DNA of 64,000 bases from Chitinophaga sancti (lineage in GTDB: Bacteria; Bacteroidota; Bacteroidia; Chitinophagales; Chitinophagaceae), in contig NZ_CP139972.1 of assembly GCF_034424315.1 (NCBI RefSeq), positions 3,906,001-3,970,000 on the forward strand, written 5' to 3'. Under the pieces are notes generated by a model, which was not told the DNA's origin, did no database searches, and worked only from the letters and a program-made list of their open reading frames with translations. A program made the translations under genes and the position numbers. Below, in pieces: positions 1 through 9,280 of the stretch (positions within the stretch are counted from its first letter, which is position 1; every line of letters starts with the position of its first letter).

Positions 1-144
1 TCACCGGAAGAAAGAGAGAAAATGAAAGAAGGATTGAAGAACTGGTGCCGTCCAAATAACCGCTTTAGCCGTTGGTATGATGATATCGATGCACATCAGC
101 CTAAAGCAGAAGAAACAAAACCGGATTCAGGAACCAATATATAA
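1..144 (+). CDS. C-terminal fragment of an unrecognised protein
   Basis: An open frame runs from the first base to a TAA at 142-144, giving 47 residues of a protein whose start lies outside the window. The peptide is hydrophilic, with a charged stretch (EEREKMKEG), a WCRPNNRFSRWYDD segment and an acidic, Pro-containing tail. I do not recognise the family. It could also be a chance open frame, but the Trp/Arg-rich segment is coding-like and the next gene follows in the same direction. Confidence 0.45.
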   Translation, partial: SPEEREKMKEGLKNWCRPNNRFSRWYDDIDAHQPKAEETKPDSGTNI

Positions 145-193
145 ACCAGCCATGCTCTCCTTTGCCATTCAACCATCAATAACTTTTAATGCT

Positions 194-403
194 ATGATTG
201 GAATTTTCAAAACTAATATAGCAACACCGGAAGAGAGAACAAATATACTCCATGCGATCCGGAATAATTATGAAGTAGGTCAGTGTCATGTGGACCTGGA
301 GGATTGTGATAAGGTATTGAGGATTGTGAATATGAGTGTGGAGGAGGATGAAATGATCAGGTTTGTGAAACAACAGGGGTTCAATTGTGAGATTTTAGAT
401 TAG
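194..403 (+). CDS. Small HMA-like ferredoxin-fold protein
   Basis: This 69-residue protein has the alternating strand-helix pattern of heavy-metal-associated (HMA-like) folds, with a 'V(D)LEDCDKVLRIVN' core and a final 'FNCEILD' strand. It lacks the CxxC metal motif, so metal binding is not supported. Small proteins of this kind are common in Chitinophagaceae, with unknown function. The frame is open further upstream, but the ATG at 194 is preferred because the residues before it do not fit the fold and a TAacTTTT box ends 6 bases before it. Confidence 0.6.
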   Translation: MIGIFKTNIATPEERTNILHAIRNNYEVGQCHVDLEDCDKVLRIVNMSVEEDEMIRFVKQQGFNCEILD

Positions 404-492
404 CGATTACGATACGGATGATAATCATTAAAAGGGATGTGCGTTAGTACATCCTTTTTGCTTAATATTAGGTTGTTAATCTAAAGAAAAAC

Positions 493-1467
493 ATGAAACA
501 TTTATCCTTATTCCTATTCTGCGTGGGCTTTGCGTCTGTTACCCATGCCCAAACCCAAACCCAAACCCTGCAAAGCGTTACCCAGTCACTAGATGGCAAC
601 TCCACTGATCAAAACATCTGGGTTGGTACAAAGGTAGTATCCGGCGTCACAGCAAATGCATTAAACGTAGGTGGCAGAATTAAATTTTTAGGTACGCTGA
701 ATGCCTTCAACACGGGTACCGATGCTACCGAACCTACTATTTACAGAAGCTATACCGGTGGTTCCTATCCGTTTACCGCTGCTAATAACCTGGTGCTGCA
801 GGCAGGACTTTCAGGTGGACACATTGTATTTGCAACCGGCAATGCACCTTTGCCTGTGATGATGATCAATAACGTAGGTAATGTAGAAATAGGGGGTGGC
901 TCTAATCCTACTGCGAGATTGCAGGTGGATGGTAATCTTGCGATAGGTGGAAGTGGATATTCCTTCGGGATTTCTATGAATGACAAGTTTACCTATTCAG
1001 GAATATCACAACTGCATTATGGTATGCAATGGGTAAAAGACCCTGATCTGGTAGGTGGTTTTACAATGTACCAGAGCGGCTATATGGGTATAAAATTCTT
1101 CACTCAGGGCTTACCACGTTTAACCGTTGGGTTTAATGGAAATGTGGGAATTGGTACGACTAATCCACAATCTGAACTGTCTGTAAATGGAACGGTGACA
1201 TCAAAGAAAGTGAAAGTAACAGCGACAGGATGGGCAGATTTTGTGTTTGCACCGGAGTATCAGTTACCTTCATTGAAAGAGGTCGAAGCGTTTATTAAGG
1301 AGCACAGGCATTTGCCGGATGTGCCGGATGCGGAAAAGGTGGAGAAAGACGGGCAGGATCTGGGAGAAATGAATAAGATATTGTTGCAAAAGGTAGAAGA
1401 GTTGACCTTGCATTTGATAGCGCAGCAGAAGGAGATAGAAGAATTGAAAGCGGCGATAAAAAAATAA
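493..1467 (+). CDS. Secreted protein with C-terminal coiled coil, tail-fibre/autochaperone-like
   Basis: The 324-residue protein begins with a signal peptide (hydrophobic 3-17, cleavage after THA). The middle is Gly/Asn/Thr-rich and beta-like, with 'NVGIGTTNP' and 'LQVDGNLAIGG' segments typical of fibre or adhesin repeats. The C-terminus carries the Bacteroidota module with WADFVF, YQLPSLKEVEAFI, HLPDVP and a LGEMNKILLQKVEELTL-type coiled coil, which resembles the region that follows tail-fibre beta sheets. A surface or extracellular fibre is likely; the exact role is unknown. It shares a terminator with the convergent M1 peptidase gene. Confidence 0.75.
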   Translation: MKHLSLFLFCVGFASVTHAQTQTQTLQSVTQSLDGNSTDQNIWVGTKVVSGVTANALNVGGRIKFLGTLNAFNTGTDATEPTIYRSYTGGSYPFTAANNLVLQAGLSGGHIVFATGNAPLPVMMINNVGNVEIGGGSNPTARLQVDGNLAIGGSGYSFGISMNDKFTYSGISQLHYGMQWVKDPDLVGGFTMYQSGYMGIKFFTQGLPRLTVGFNGNVGIGTTNPQSELSVNGTVTSKKVKVTATGWADFVFAPEYQLPSLKEVEAFIKEHRHLPDVPDAEKVEKDGQDLGEMNKILLQKVEELTLHLIAQQKEIEELKAAIKK

Positions 1468-1546
1468 CAAAAACGGGGTTGTCCTGAAAGTAAAATGAAG
1501 GCCCTGAAAATCGCTTAAAAAAATTTGCTCCATCATGAACCCGAAT

Positions 1547-1586
1547 AAAAGGGGGCTGTCCCGAAGTGGTGAGACAGCCCCCTTTT
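1547..1586. terminator. Bidirectional rho-independent terminator
   Basis: A perfect stem (aaaagggggctgtc at 1547-1560 against gacagccccctttt at 1573-1586) has an A-run on one side and a T-run on the other. It can therefore stop both the secreted-protein gene and the convergent M1 peptidase gene. Confidence 0.9.
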
Positions 1587-1599
1587 ATTGAGCAGTTTT

Positions 1600-1610
1600 G
1601 CCCTGCGGGC
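1600..1610. repeat. Palindromic GC element next to a stop codon
   Basis: GCCCTGCGGGC lies 5 bases past the stop codon of the M1 peptidase gene. It is a variant of the GGCCTGCGGCC element found beside four other gene ends in this window. Confidence 0.5.
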
Positions 1611-1615
1611 GGTTC

Positions 1616-3505
1616 TTAAAATTTGAGTATATTGTTGCTACGGTTGATATCAGCCATGCGAAGACCCGGATCAATTACAATTTCCCCCAATTCATTCAAT
1701 GGCGTATCAATCACCACATCATATGTAGGACTTGTCCATCTCCACGCCTCATGCACGGTACGCATGATATTCCCATTCTCATTGGGCTTGCTACCATACA
1801 TCAGTGACAGCGGCACATAGTGCATTGTTTGCTTACCCGCCTTTGTTGTTACCAACAAATCAACCGGCATCGGGAAGTCATCTATCCTGCGCAAACGAAT
1901 CACTGTTTTGTTATTATCATTTGTGTATACAGTATCAATTCCATAATCAATATGCTTTACTGAATACAGCAAATACTGCTTGTACCAATCCAGCGCAATC
2001 CCACTTTCCTTCTCCATTTCACGAATGAAATCATTTGGATTCGGATGTTTGAAACGCCAGTCAGCATAATAACGGAGCAATCCTTTATCCCTGTTTTCAG
2101 TTCCAATTACATAACCTAACTGCTCCAGGAATACCGCACCTTTATTGTACGCTGTTTGTGTATAGCCATAGTTCGTTTTAAAATGATCCGCATGTGTGCT
2201 CATGGGCTCTTCATAACCGCTTTTTACAAGATTGAAATAGCCATTGTAAGAACTTTCCTGTGCAAAGGCTTCCCTGGTAGAATCCAGTGTATGATACAAT
2301 ACATTATTCTCTGCAAATGTGGTGAAACCTTCATCCATCCATGGATACAGGCTTTCATTTGTACCCAGCATTCCCTGGTACCAGCTATGCATCCATTCAT
2401 GCACACCTAATCCATACAAACCTTCCAGTTTACCATTGCCCATGATCAGGGTAGCCATTGGATATTCCATTCCACCATCGCCACCCTGGATAAAGCTAAA
2501 GCTCTTGTAAGGATAAGGGCCATAATGTGCTTTGATATACTCATATGCCCGCGGGATCATTTTTGCAAATGCAGGCCAGGTATCCTTTGTAATGTCATTT
2601 TCAATGTAGAAGAAGTGTGCCACGAAGCCATCTACCTGTTGGGTGATGTGCTTGTAGTCAGGATCTGCTGCCCATACAAAATCATGTACATTGTTGGCAA
2701 TGAAATGCCAGTTCAGCTTCTCTCCTGCCGGACGAATAACTTTGGTACCCATCATTTCATATCCATAACCAATCTGGTTAGGATTCTGGAGATAACCGGT
2801 TGCTGCGATCACGAACTTTTTATCCATCGCAATCTTCACATCATAATCACCCCATACACCATAGAATTCACGGGCGATGTAAGGGGTAGCATGCCAGCCT
2901 TCGTAATCGTATTCACACATTTTAGGATACCACTGTGCCATGGAATAGTCTACCCCTTCTGAGTTATTACGGCCACTACGGCGGGTTTGCACGGGTACCT
3001 GTGCTTCGAATTCCATTTCGAAGGTAGTGGTGCTATGTGGAAGGATCGGCTTTTTCAGCGGCACTTCCAGGATGGTTTCCAGCATATTGAATGACTGGGG
3101 CACGCCATCACGCTTCAGTGAAAGTACGTGCTGGTAGCCTGTTTGCTCAGGTGTGAACTTAGAGATCTTATCTGCTACACGATAATCCCAATCCCTTCTT
3201 TCATTCCCTTTTGAATCACGGCCTATTACGATCTTACCCAGTTCACGGCTGCGTACATCCATCATGCTGCCTGGCTGAAACGCATTCCAGTAAAGATGAT
3301 AGAACACCTTGTACAATGTATCCGGTGAGTTGTTGGTATATTCCAGTTTCTGTTTACCTGTAAAACGGTTAGTGGTTGCATCTACATTCACATCCATAAC
3401 ATATTTTACCCGTTGCTGCCAACGGTCAGGCTGTGCCTGCGCAGGAACGACACCTACTGCCAACAGGCACACCATCAGGCCTTTAACTACTGACATGTGC
3501 TTCAT
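1616..3505 (-). CDS. M1 family zinc metallopeptidase, secreted
   Basis: This 629-residue protein starts with a signal peptide (MKHMSVVKGLMVCLLAVGVV, cleavage near AQA). The M1 (gluzincin) active site is clear: HEWMH at about 369-373, the third zinc ligand in MDEGFTTFAE (E392), and a GGMEYP substrate-recognition motif at about 344-349. The N-terminal half is the beta-sandwich seen in aminopeptidase N relatives. It should cleave peptides from the N-terminus in the periplasm or outside the cell. It is probably a single gene, since rsmI lies 151 bases upstream in the same direction and a terminator follows. Confidence 0.9.
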   Translation of the reverse strand: MKHMSVVKGLMVCLLAVGVVPAQAQPDRWQQRVKYVMDVNVDATTNRFTGKQKLEYTNNSPDTLYKVFYHLYWNAFQPGSMMDVRSRELGKIVIGRDSKGNERRDWDYRVADKISKFTPEQTGYQHVLSLKRDGVPQSFNMLETILEVPLKKPILPHSTTTFEMEFEAQVPVQTRRSGRNNSEGVDYSMAQWYPKMCEYDYEGWHATPYIAREFYGVWGDYDVKIAMDKKFVIAATGYLQNPNQIGYGYEMMGTKVIRPAGEKLNWHFIANNVHDFVWAADPDYKHITQQVDGFVAHFFYIENDITKDTWPAFAKMIPRAYEYIKAHYGPYPYKSFSFIQGGDGGMEYPMATLIMGNGKLEGLYGLGVHEWMHSWYQGMLGTNESLYPWMDEGFTTFAENNVLYHTLDSTREAFAQESSYNGYFNLVKSGYEEPMSTHADHFKTNYGYTQTAYNKGAVFLEQLGYVIGTENRDKGLLRYYADWRFKHPNPNDFIREMEKESGIALDWYKQYLLYSVKHIDYGIDTVYTNDNNKTVIRLRRIDDFPMPVDLLVTTKAGKQTMHYVPLSLMYGSKPNENGNIMRTVHEAWRWTSPTYDVVIDTPLNELGEIVIDPGLRMADINRSNNILKF

Positions 3506-3656
3506 TTCCTAATACTATTTTGTTATATGACAAATGCGGTACTTAGCCCAGGTGAGGCTGCGTTGTAGGCCGCTTAATGTTTTCGGCTTAATTGTTACGT
3601 ATTACGTTTACGCGGTGGAGATACTGCAAATCTCCTGCCTTAGTGAAGATACTGAG

Positions 3657-4355
3657 TTATTCTTCTTCTTCCTGCGATTTTTTCTTTCCAGCGGCTCCCT
3701 GCAGGATCAATACGATTTCCCCTTTCACTCCTTTCTCCTTGTAGTAATCATGGACTTCCTGCAAGGTTCCCCGCTTGTTTTCCTCGAACATCTTGGTCAG
3801 CTCGCGGCTTACGCAACATGGTCTGTCAGCACCGAAATAGCCGATCATGTCTTCGAGTGTTTTTACAAGGCGATGTGGAGATTCATAAAATACCAGGGTA
3901 CGTTCGTCAGTTGACAGTTGCGTAAACAGTGTATGGCGGCCTTTCTTCAGTGGCAGGAAGCCTTCAAATGAGAACCTGGTCATAGGGATGCCGCTGTTGA
4001 CCAAGGCCGGCACAAAGGCCGTAGCTCCCGGCAGGCATTCTACAGGTACACCGGCACGTACACATTCTCTTACCAGCAGAAAGCCAGGATCAGATACACC
4101 GGGCGTACCGGCATCGGTGATCAGGGCCATTGTTTTGCCGCCCTGTAACTGTTGTAACAGGTGCTGCAATACTTTGTGCTCATTGTGCTGATGATAAGGA
4201 GTGATCGGTTTGTTGATGTTGTAATGCTTTAACAGCACACCAGATGTGCGGGTGTCTTCCGCCAGCACCAGGTCTGCCTCTTCCAGTACTTTTACAGCGC
4301 GGTAAGTAATATCGGCAAGATTGCCTATCGGAGAAGGAACGAGATAAAGCTTCAT
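3657..4355 (-). CDS. rsmI: 16S rRNA (cytidine-1402-2'-O)-methyltransferase
   Basis: RsmI 2'-O-methylates C1402 of 16S rRNA using S-adenosylmethionine. The protein has the tetrapyrrole-methylase fold: LYLVPSPIGNLADITYRA at the N-terminus, LAEDTRTS, ITDAGTPGVSDPG, and ECLPGATAFVPAL. The ATG at 4355 is chosen over an upstream ATG at 4373 because family members begin M-x-LYLVPTPIGN. The C-terminus ends in a short lysine and glutamate tail (KKKSQEEEE). The length of 232 residues is normal. Confidence 0.95.
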   Translation of the reverse strand: MKLYLVPSPIGNLADITYRAVKVLEEADLVLAEDTRTSGVLLKHYNINKPITPYHQHNEHKVLQHLLQQLQGGKTMALITDAGTPGVSDPGFLLVRECVRAGVPVECLPGATAFVPALVNSGIPMTRFSFEGFLPLKKGRHTLFTQLSTDERTLVFYESPHRLVKTLEDMIGYFGADRPCCVSRELTKMFEENKRGTLQEVHDYYKEKGVKGEIVLILQGAAGKKKSQEEEE

Positions 4356-4483
4356 AAAGATCGAATGGCGCATGTCGTACCGGCAACATCCACCGGCCGT
4401 GCATCTTTCCTGATTAAAACACGTAAGGCCGGATCTGGCTACTAAAATAAATTTAGTGGCATGAATTCAGCCTTATTAATTAT

Positions 4484-4729
4484 TTATTGAATAGTTACTT
4501 CAAAAGATTCCATTACCTGGTTAGCCAGCAGTTTCTGACAAGCGTTCTCTGCCAGTGACTGTGCTTCTTCTTTTGTAGCAGCTTCTATCTGCAGGGTAAT
4601 ATGTTTTCCGATTCTTACATCATTGATCTGGGTAATGCCGAGGTTCTTTAAACCACTCATTACCGCTTTTCCCTGAGGATCCAGTAATTCTTTCAGTGGC
4701 ATTACGTTGATATGTGCAGTAAAGGTCAT
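4484..4729 (-). CDS. purS: Phosphoribosylformylglycinamidine synthase subunit PurS
   Basis: This 81-residue protein matches the small PurS subunit: 'HINVMPLKELLDPQGKAV' followed by 'LKNLGITQINDVRIGKHI', with the KxILDPQG-type motif and the VRxGK strand. PurS joins PurQ and PurL in the fourth step of purine synthesis. No purL or purQ is adjacent, so the gene is solitary here. A well-formed promoter sits directly upstream on the minus strand. Confidence 0.93.
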   Translation of the reverse strand: MTFTAHINVMPLKELLDPQGKAVMSGLKNLGITQINDVRIGKHITLQIEAATKEEAQSLAENACQKLLANQVMESFEVTIQ

Positions 4730-4748
4730 TATTGCTGAAATTTTGACG

Positions 4749-4778
4749 CAAACCTAACACATAAATCGCAAAAAACAA
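4749..4778 (-). promoter_or_regulatory. Bacteroidota promoter of purS (TTG-N19-TAggTTTG)
   Basis: On the minus strand, TTG (4776-4778) is followed by exactly 19 bases and TAggTTTG (4749-4756), the Bacteroidota sigma-A pattern. Transcription should begin around 4743-4746, leaving a leader of roughly 15 bases before the purS ATG at 4729. Confidence 0.8.
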
Positions 4779-4820
4779 GCTGGCATTGTTTAAAGAAGGC
4801 CCCGGATCGCTTTGTAAAAG

Positions 4821-4860
4821 GCGAAAAAAAAGGCTTTTACCGGTGGTAAAAACCTTTTTT
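4821..4860 (-). terminator. Terminator of pssA
   Basis: A 12-bp stem with one mismatch (4830-4841 against 4845-4856) is followed on the minus strand by a run of eight T. It lies 16 bases past the pssA stop codon and separates it from the purS promoter. Confidence 0.85.
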
Positions 4861-4876
4861 TAATAACATATCTTAT

Positions 4877-5644
4877 TTATTTAGCTATTGCAGCAGGGCG
4901 TGCCGCTGCTGACAGGACTACATATACCACAAATATAAAAGGCACTGTGGCAAACTTTAATACTGGTATAGCTAATATCGCTAATATCACGATTAAGAAT
5001 CTGGGCCAGTTCTGTGCCGGATTGAAATTCTTGAATTTCATACTCAGCATCGGCATCTCTGCAACCATCAGGTAACACAGTATCGCGATCATGGTATACA
5101 GCACCCAAATATTCTGCAGGTAATGCGCCAGGTTATAAGGATTATACAGCATGATCAAGGGGAAAGATGCTACCAGTAGGCCTACGGCCGGGGTAGGTAC
5201 ACCAATGAAATTCTCTGACTGACGGGTGTCCAGGTTGAATTTAGCCAGGCGGAATGCCGCAAAACAAGGTACCAGCAAGGCTGGCGCCAGGTTGATATAA
5301 GATACATCAAATACATCCGGCATCTGCATATAAGCACTACGCAACAAGCGGAAGAAGATCATACCCGGTACTACGCCAAACGTCACCATATCGGCCAGCG
5401 AATCCAGCTCCCTTCCAAATGGAGAACCCAGTTTTAACAGGCGTGCCGCCATCCCATCCAGAAAATCGAATATCGCTGCTATCACTACCAGTGCAGATGC
5501 CCAGTAGATAGGCTCAGGATTCGTAACGGCATAGTCGTGTCCATTGAATTCAGCGATGTATTGTGGTGCATGCAGGATGTAAATGATTGCCAGCGCACCA
5601 CAAAACAAATTACCAAGTGTAAGGATGTTAGGAAGTTGTTTCAT
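4877..5644 (-). CDS. pssA: CDP-diacylglycerol-serine O-phosphatidyltransferase
   Basis: PssA makes phosphatidylserine, the precursor of phosphatidylethanolamine, from CDP-diacylglycerol and serine in the inner membrane. The CDP-alcohol phosphatidyltransferase signature is complete: DFLDG, AAR, then G, D and D in the 'GSPFGRELDSLADMVTFG' stretch. Several hydrophobic helices follow. The start at 5644 (MKQLPNILTLGNLFCG) fits the family; the 17 codons upstream do not. The length is 255 residues. Confidence 0.94.
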   Translation of the reverse strand: MKQLPNILTLGNLFCGALAIIYILHAPQYIAEFNGHDYAVTNPEPIYWASALVVIAAIFDFLDGMAARLLKLGSPFGRELDSLADMVTFGVVPGMIFFRLLRSAYMQMPDVFDVSYINLAPALLVPCFAAFRLAKFNLDTRQSENFIGVPTPAVGLLVASFPLIMLYNPYNLAHYLQNIWVLYTMIAILCYLMVAEMPMLSMKFKNFNPAQNWPRFLIVILAILAIPVLKFATVPFIFVVYVVLSAAARPAAIAK

Positions 5645-5798
5645 TGTGATAGTCCATGAGCTTGTCCCGAAAGTCACCTGAAGGATCAGATGCAAAAATC
5701 TGATCTTTCAAATGGTAAATTCACTTTTGAGACAAGCCCGATGCTGTTATTTTTTGGTAAATCTAACGCTAATATTACGCAATAGCGTACACATTACC

Positions 5799-7091
5799 TT
5801 ATTTTTTCATTAAAGCTTCAATTTCATCTGCTGTGATTGGAATATTCTTCATCAGGTCGATGTTACCTTTTGAAGTGATCCACACGTTATTCTCGATCCT
5901 CACACCCATTTTTTCTTCTTCAATGTAGATACCAGGTTCAATTGTCAATACGGCACCATCAGGAATTGGCTGCCAGAAAGACGGACCTAAATCATGTACG
6001 CCTACACCCAGGTGATGGCTGATGCCATGGTACAGATATTTGCGGTACGCCGGTGATTCAGGATCCTGGTTCTTAATATCTTCTTCTTTCAGGAGATTTA
6101 TTTTTACGAAGACTTTACCTGCTTCCTCTCCCATCATTTCATGATACTTAGCAATGGTCAGTCCTGGTTTCAGGATGGATTTAGCATAGTTATGCAGGTG
6201 CAGACAGGCATCATATACTTCACGCTGACGTGGTGTGAACTTACCATTCACAGGCACGGTACGGGTCATATCAGCATTGTAACCACCATACACAGCCCCG
6301 AAATCCATCAATACCAGTTCACCATCTTTACACTCCTGGTTATTGGCTATGTAGTGCAGGGTGCGGGCACGGTCACCGCTGGCAATGATAGAAGTATATC
6401 CTTCACCGTCAGAACGGTTAGAGAGGAATTCGTGTACGATCTCTGCCTGGATCTGGTGTTCACCAACTCCGGGGCGGATAAATTGCAGCAAACGACGGAA
6501 AGCCTTTTCTGTAATATCCATCGCGGTTTGCATTACCTTGATTTCTTCAGGTGTCTTCACTGCACGCAGTTTCTTGAAGATGATTGCTGCTCTCAGGTAA
6601 TTGTGCAGAGGATAACGGGCACGCATCTCTTCTGCATAGCGGTAATCTCTTACAGCAATGCGGCTGGATTTACGGTTATTTTCGTTTGAATTTAAATAGA
6701 TATTGGTGGCTTCGTGAATCCATGGTTGTAACAATCCATCCAACACATCCAGCCAGATAACGGTACTGATACCCGATACGGCCAGAGCCTCGTCTTTGCG
6801 CAGTCGATGGCCATCCCATTTCTCTTTCAACTCATTTGGACGTACCAATACCAGTACTTCCCTGTACTTAGGATCCGGATTATCAGGGTATAAAATGAGC
6901 ATTGTGTCTTCCTGCTCAACACCCGTCAGCCAGTACAGGTCATGGTTTTGCTCGAATCGATATAAAGCGTCTCCATTGCTGGGCAATTCATCATTTGAGT
7001 TAATGATGGCAATGGAATTGGGTTGCATCTCCGCAATAAAGCGCTGGCGATTTTTGATAAAAATCTGTGAATCCAGTGGCAAATTTTTCAT
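5799..7091 (-). CDS. pepP: Aminopeptidase P family (M24B) Xaa-Pro peptidase
   Basis: This 430-residue protein has the two-domain architecture of Xaa-Pro aminopeptidase. The N-terminal creatinase-like domain covers about 1-170. The C-terminal pita-bread domain has the metal ligands in LMDFGAVYGGYNADMTRT, HHLGVGVHD, IEPGIYIEEEKMGVRIEN. It releases N-terminal residues that precede proline, using two Mn/Zn ions. There is no signal peptide, so it is cytoplasmic. A TAggTTTG box lies 29 bases upstream of the start. Confidence 0.93.
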   Translation of the reverse strand: MKNLPLDSQIFIKNRQRFIAEMQPNSIAIINSNDELPSNGDALYRFEQNHDLYWLTGVEQEDTMLILYPDNPDPKYREVLVLVRPNELKEKWDGHRLRKDEALAVSGISTVIWLDVLDGLLQPWIHEATNIYLNSNENNRKSSRIAVRDYRYAEEMRARYPLHNYLRAAIIFKKLRAVKTPEEIKVMQTAMDITEKAFRRLLQFIRPGVGEHQIQAEIVHEFLSNRSDGEGYTSIIASGDRARTLHYIANNQECKDGELVLMDFGAVYGGYNADMTRTVPVNGKFTPRQREVYDACLHLHNYAKSILKPGLTIAKYHEMMGEEAGKVFVKINLLKEEDIKNQDPESPAYRKYLYHGISHHLGVGVHDLGPSFWQPIPDGAVLTIEPGIYIEEEKMGVRIENNVWITSKGNIDLMKNIPITADEIEALMKK

Positions 7092-7119
7092 AATTGATCC
7101 TATTGATTAAAACACGCGT

Positions 7120-7127
7120 CAAACCTA
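7120..7127 (-). promoter_or_regulatory. -7 promoter box of the M24B peptidase gene
   Basis: TAggTTTG on the minus strand matches the Bacteroidota -7 consensus and lies 28 bases upstream of the ATG at 7091. No clear TTG is seen at the ideal 19-base spacing. Confidence 0.6.
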
Positions 7128-7372
7128 CTGAAATTTTAGGAAGTAACCCTGAAGAGGTGAATATGCGTGTATAATGAAAGAGGATAAGCGTATTTAAGGC
7201 CCATAATTCCTTACCGTTTCCGATAAAACAGTCCCGGCCATTTTAGAATTTATCTAATTGAATATCCATTTAGCAACTATTTTTTCTAAATTTATGTTAA
7301 CAGGGGGCTATTAATTTGATAATTTCAAAAAAAGGCGCAGCTTTGCTTTAAACACACCAAAACAATCTTACT

Positions 7373-8974
7373 ATGCAAGTCAGCAGCGTAAGGAGCCCTG
7401 TTGCCATCCTATCAGCTATAGGAATAGTGCAAACAGCAGCTATCTATTACCAGACAGCACCTGCCGTGCTGGTGTCGCACACACTGGCACGGAAACAGGG
7501 AGCCCTCACAGCCAACGGAGCATTGTCCGTAAATACCGGGAAATTCACCGGCCGCTCTCCAAAAGATAAGTTCATCGTAAAGGATGCGCTTACTACTGCA
7601 ACAGTGAACTGGAATGACTTTAACATTCCGATGTCAGCTGATCATTTCGATCGCCTGTACACAAAAATTACCGCATACTTTAAGGGAAAAGAAATCTGGG
7701 TACGTGACTGCGTAGCCTGCGCTGATCCTGCATACCGCATTGGGATCCAGGTGGTGACAGAAACGCCATGGGCAAATCTCTTTGCCTATAATATGTTCCT
7801 GCGCCCGGGTGCAGAAGAACTGGAAGACATGCATGCAGAATGGACTGTGATCCAGGCACCTGGATTCCTTGCAGATCCTGCTACTGACGGTACCCGCCAG
7901 GAAAATTTTGCAGCGATCAGTTTTGAACGTAAAGTGGTTTTGATTGGAGGTACCGCATATACCGGAGAAATTAAGAAAGGAGTTTTCACAATACTCAATT
8001 ATATACTGCCACAAATGCACGGTGTATTGCCGATGCATTGCTCAGCCAACCAGGATGAGCATGGCGATACTGCGATCTTCTTCGGATTGAGTGGTACCGG
8101 GAAAACCACGCTCAGTGCAGACCCTGCACGCAAGCTGATAGGGGATGATGAGCATGGATGGTCCGCTGACCATATCTTCAATTTTGAAGGGGGGTGTTAT
8201 GCAAAATGTATAGACCTGACTGAAGAAAAGGAGCCGCAGATATTCAGGGCAATCCGCGAAGGAGCCCTGCTGGAGAATGTCTCGTGCCATGAAGGCACGA
8301 ATAATGTAGATTTTGCCAATAAGTGCATCACAGAAAATACGCGGGTTTCATATCCACTGGATTATATTGACAATGCGGTGATTCCTTCAGTAGGAAATAT
8401 CCCTTCCAATATCTTCTTTCTTACCTGCGATGCATTCGGGGTATTGCCTCCTATTTCAAGGCTAACACCAGCACAGGCCATGTACCAGTTTATATCCGGC
8501 TATACAGCCAGGGTAGCGGGTACAGAGACCGGGGTCACAGAGCCGACCACCACATTCAGCACCTGCTTTGGGGCACCATTCCTGCCATTGCATCCTGTGC
8601 AATATGCACAATTGCTGGGGCAGAAACTGAAACAACAGGAAGTGGCTGTATGGCTGATTAACACTGGCTGGACGGGAGGTCCTTATGGTACAGGTCAGCG
8701 TATTTCGCTGAAATACACCCGGGCGATGGTCACAGCAGCACTGAAAGGTGAGTTGGACAGGATTGCGTATAAAGATTTCCCGCTCTTTGGTTTTGGTATT
8801 CCGGAAGATTGTCCGGGAGTACCTGCAGAGATACTGGATCCACGTAATACCTGGGCTGACAAAGCAGCTTTTGATAAGCAGGCAGCGGACCTCGCCAACA
8901 GATTTGTTCAAAACTTTAAAAAATACGGGGCGCAGGCCGATCCGGAAATATTATCCGCATCTCCGAAAATTTAA
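7373..8974 (+). CDS. pckA: Phosphoenolpyruvate carboxykinase (ATP)
   Basis: PckA converts oxaloacetate and ATP to phosphoenolpyruvate, the first committed step of gluconeogenesis. The 533-residue protein has the PEPCK P-loop GLSGTGKTTLS at about 238-248, the metal site IGDDEHGW just after it, and the substrate motif TGRSPKDKFIV at 59-69. The length is normal for the ATP-dependent form. It is divergent from the pepP-type gene across a 280-base spacer that contains a cAgcTTTG box near 7339. Confidence 0.96.
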   Translation: MQVSSVRSPVAILSAIGIVQTAAIYYQTAPAVLVSHTLARKQGALTANGALSVNTGKFTGRSPKDKFIVKDALTTATVNWNDFNIPMSADHFDRLYTKITAYFKGKEIWVRDCVACADPAYRIGIQVVTETPWANLFAYNMFLRPGAEELEDMHAEWTVIQAPGFLADPATDGTRQENFAAISFERKVVLIGGTAYTGEIKKGVFTILNYILPQMHGVLPMHCSANQDEHGDTAIFFGLSGTGKTTLSADPARKLIGDDEHGWSADHIFNFEGGCYAKCIDLTEEKEPQIFRAIREGALLENVSCHEGTNNVDFANKCITENTRVSYPLDYIDNAVIPSVGNIPSNIFFLTCDAFGVLPPISRLTPAQAMYQFISGYTARVAGTETGVTEPTTTFSTCFGAPFLPLHPVQYAQLLGQKLKQQEVAVWLINTGWTGGPYGTGQRISLKYTRAMVTAALKGELDRIAYKDFPLFGFGIPEDCPGVPAEILDPRNTWADKAAFDKQAADLANRFVQNFKKYGAQADPEILSASPKI

Positions 8975-9037
8975 TTATATTACGCCTCTTAGCCTGCCTT
9001 TAAAATTTCCACTATTATTTATCAAGTTCTGTTTAGA

Positions 9038-9089
9038 GCAAAACAAGTGACCTAAATTTGAAATTTTGAAGGCGGGGCACTTGTTTTGC
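9038..9089. repeat. Inverted repeat between pckA and folD
   Basis: GCAAAACAAGTG (9038-9049) is repeated as its perfect complement CACTTGTTTTGC (9078-9089) around a 28-base loop. It precedes the terminator at 9139 within the 306-base pckA-folD spacer. It has no T-run of its own, so it may be an mRNA 3' structure or a protein-binding dyad. Confidence 0.6.
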
Positions 9090-9138
9090 GGAACTTGGGA
9101 GGAACTAACATCGGGATTAAACTATTCGTATATATATC

Positions 9139-9170
9139 AAACGCTTCGGCCAGCAGGCCGAAGCGTTTTT
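9139..9170 (+). terminator. Terminator downstream of pckA
   Basis: The stem acgcttcggcc / ggccgaagcgt with a 3-4-base loop is followed by TTTTTGCTTTT. It lies 165 bases past the pckA stop codon. Confidence 0.88.
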
Positions 9171-9269
9171 GCTTTTGGTCATATGATTCATTGGGCCGGT
9201 GGCTGGCTTTTAAAGCAAAAATGGTTCTCCCATCTAATTTAATCTTTAGTAAATCTTCCTAATTAAGCC

Positions 9270-9277
9270 TACCTTTG
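9270..9277 (+). promoter_or_regulatory. -7 box abutting the folD start codon
   Basis: TAccTTTG ends only three bases before the ATG at 9281. Given the usual distance from this box to the first transcribed base, folD mRNA should start at or very near its AUG. Confidence 0.65.
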
Positions 9278-9280
9278 CGC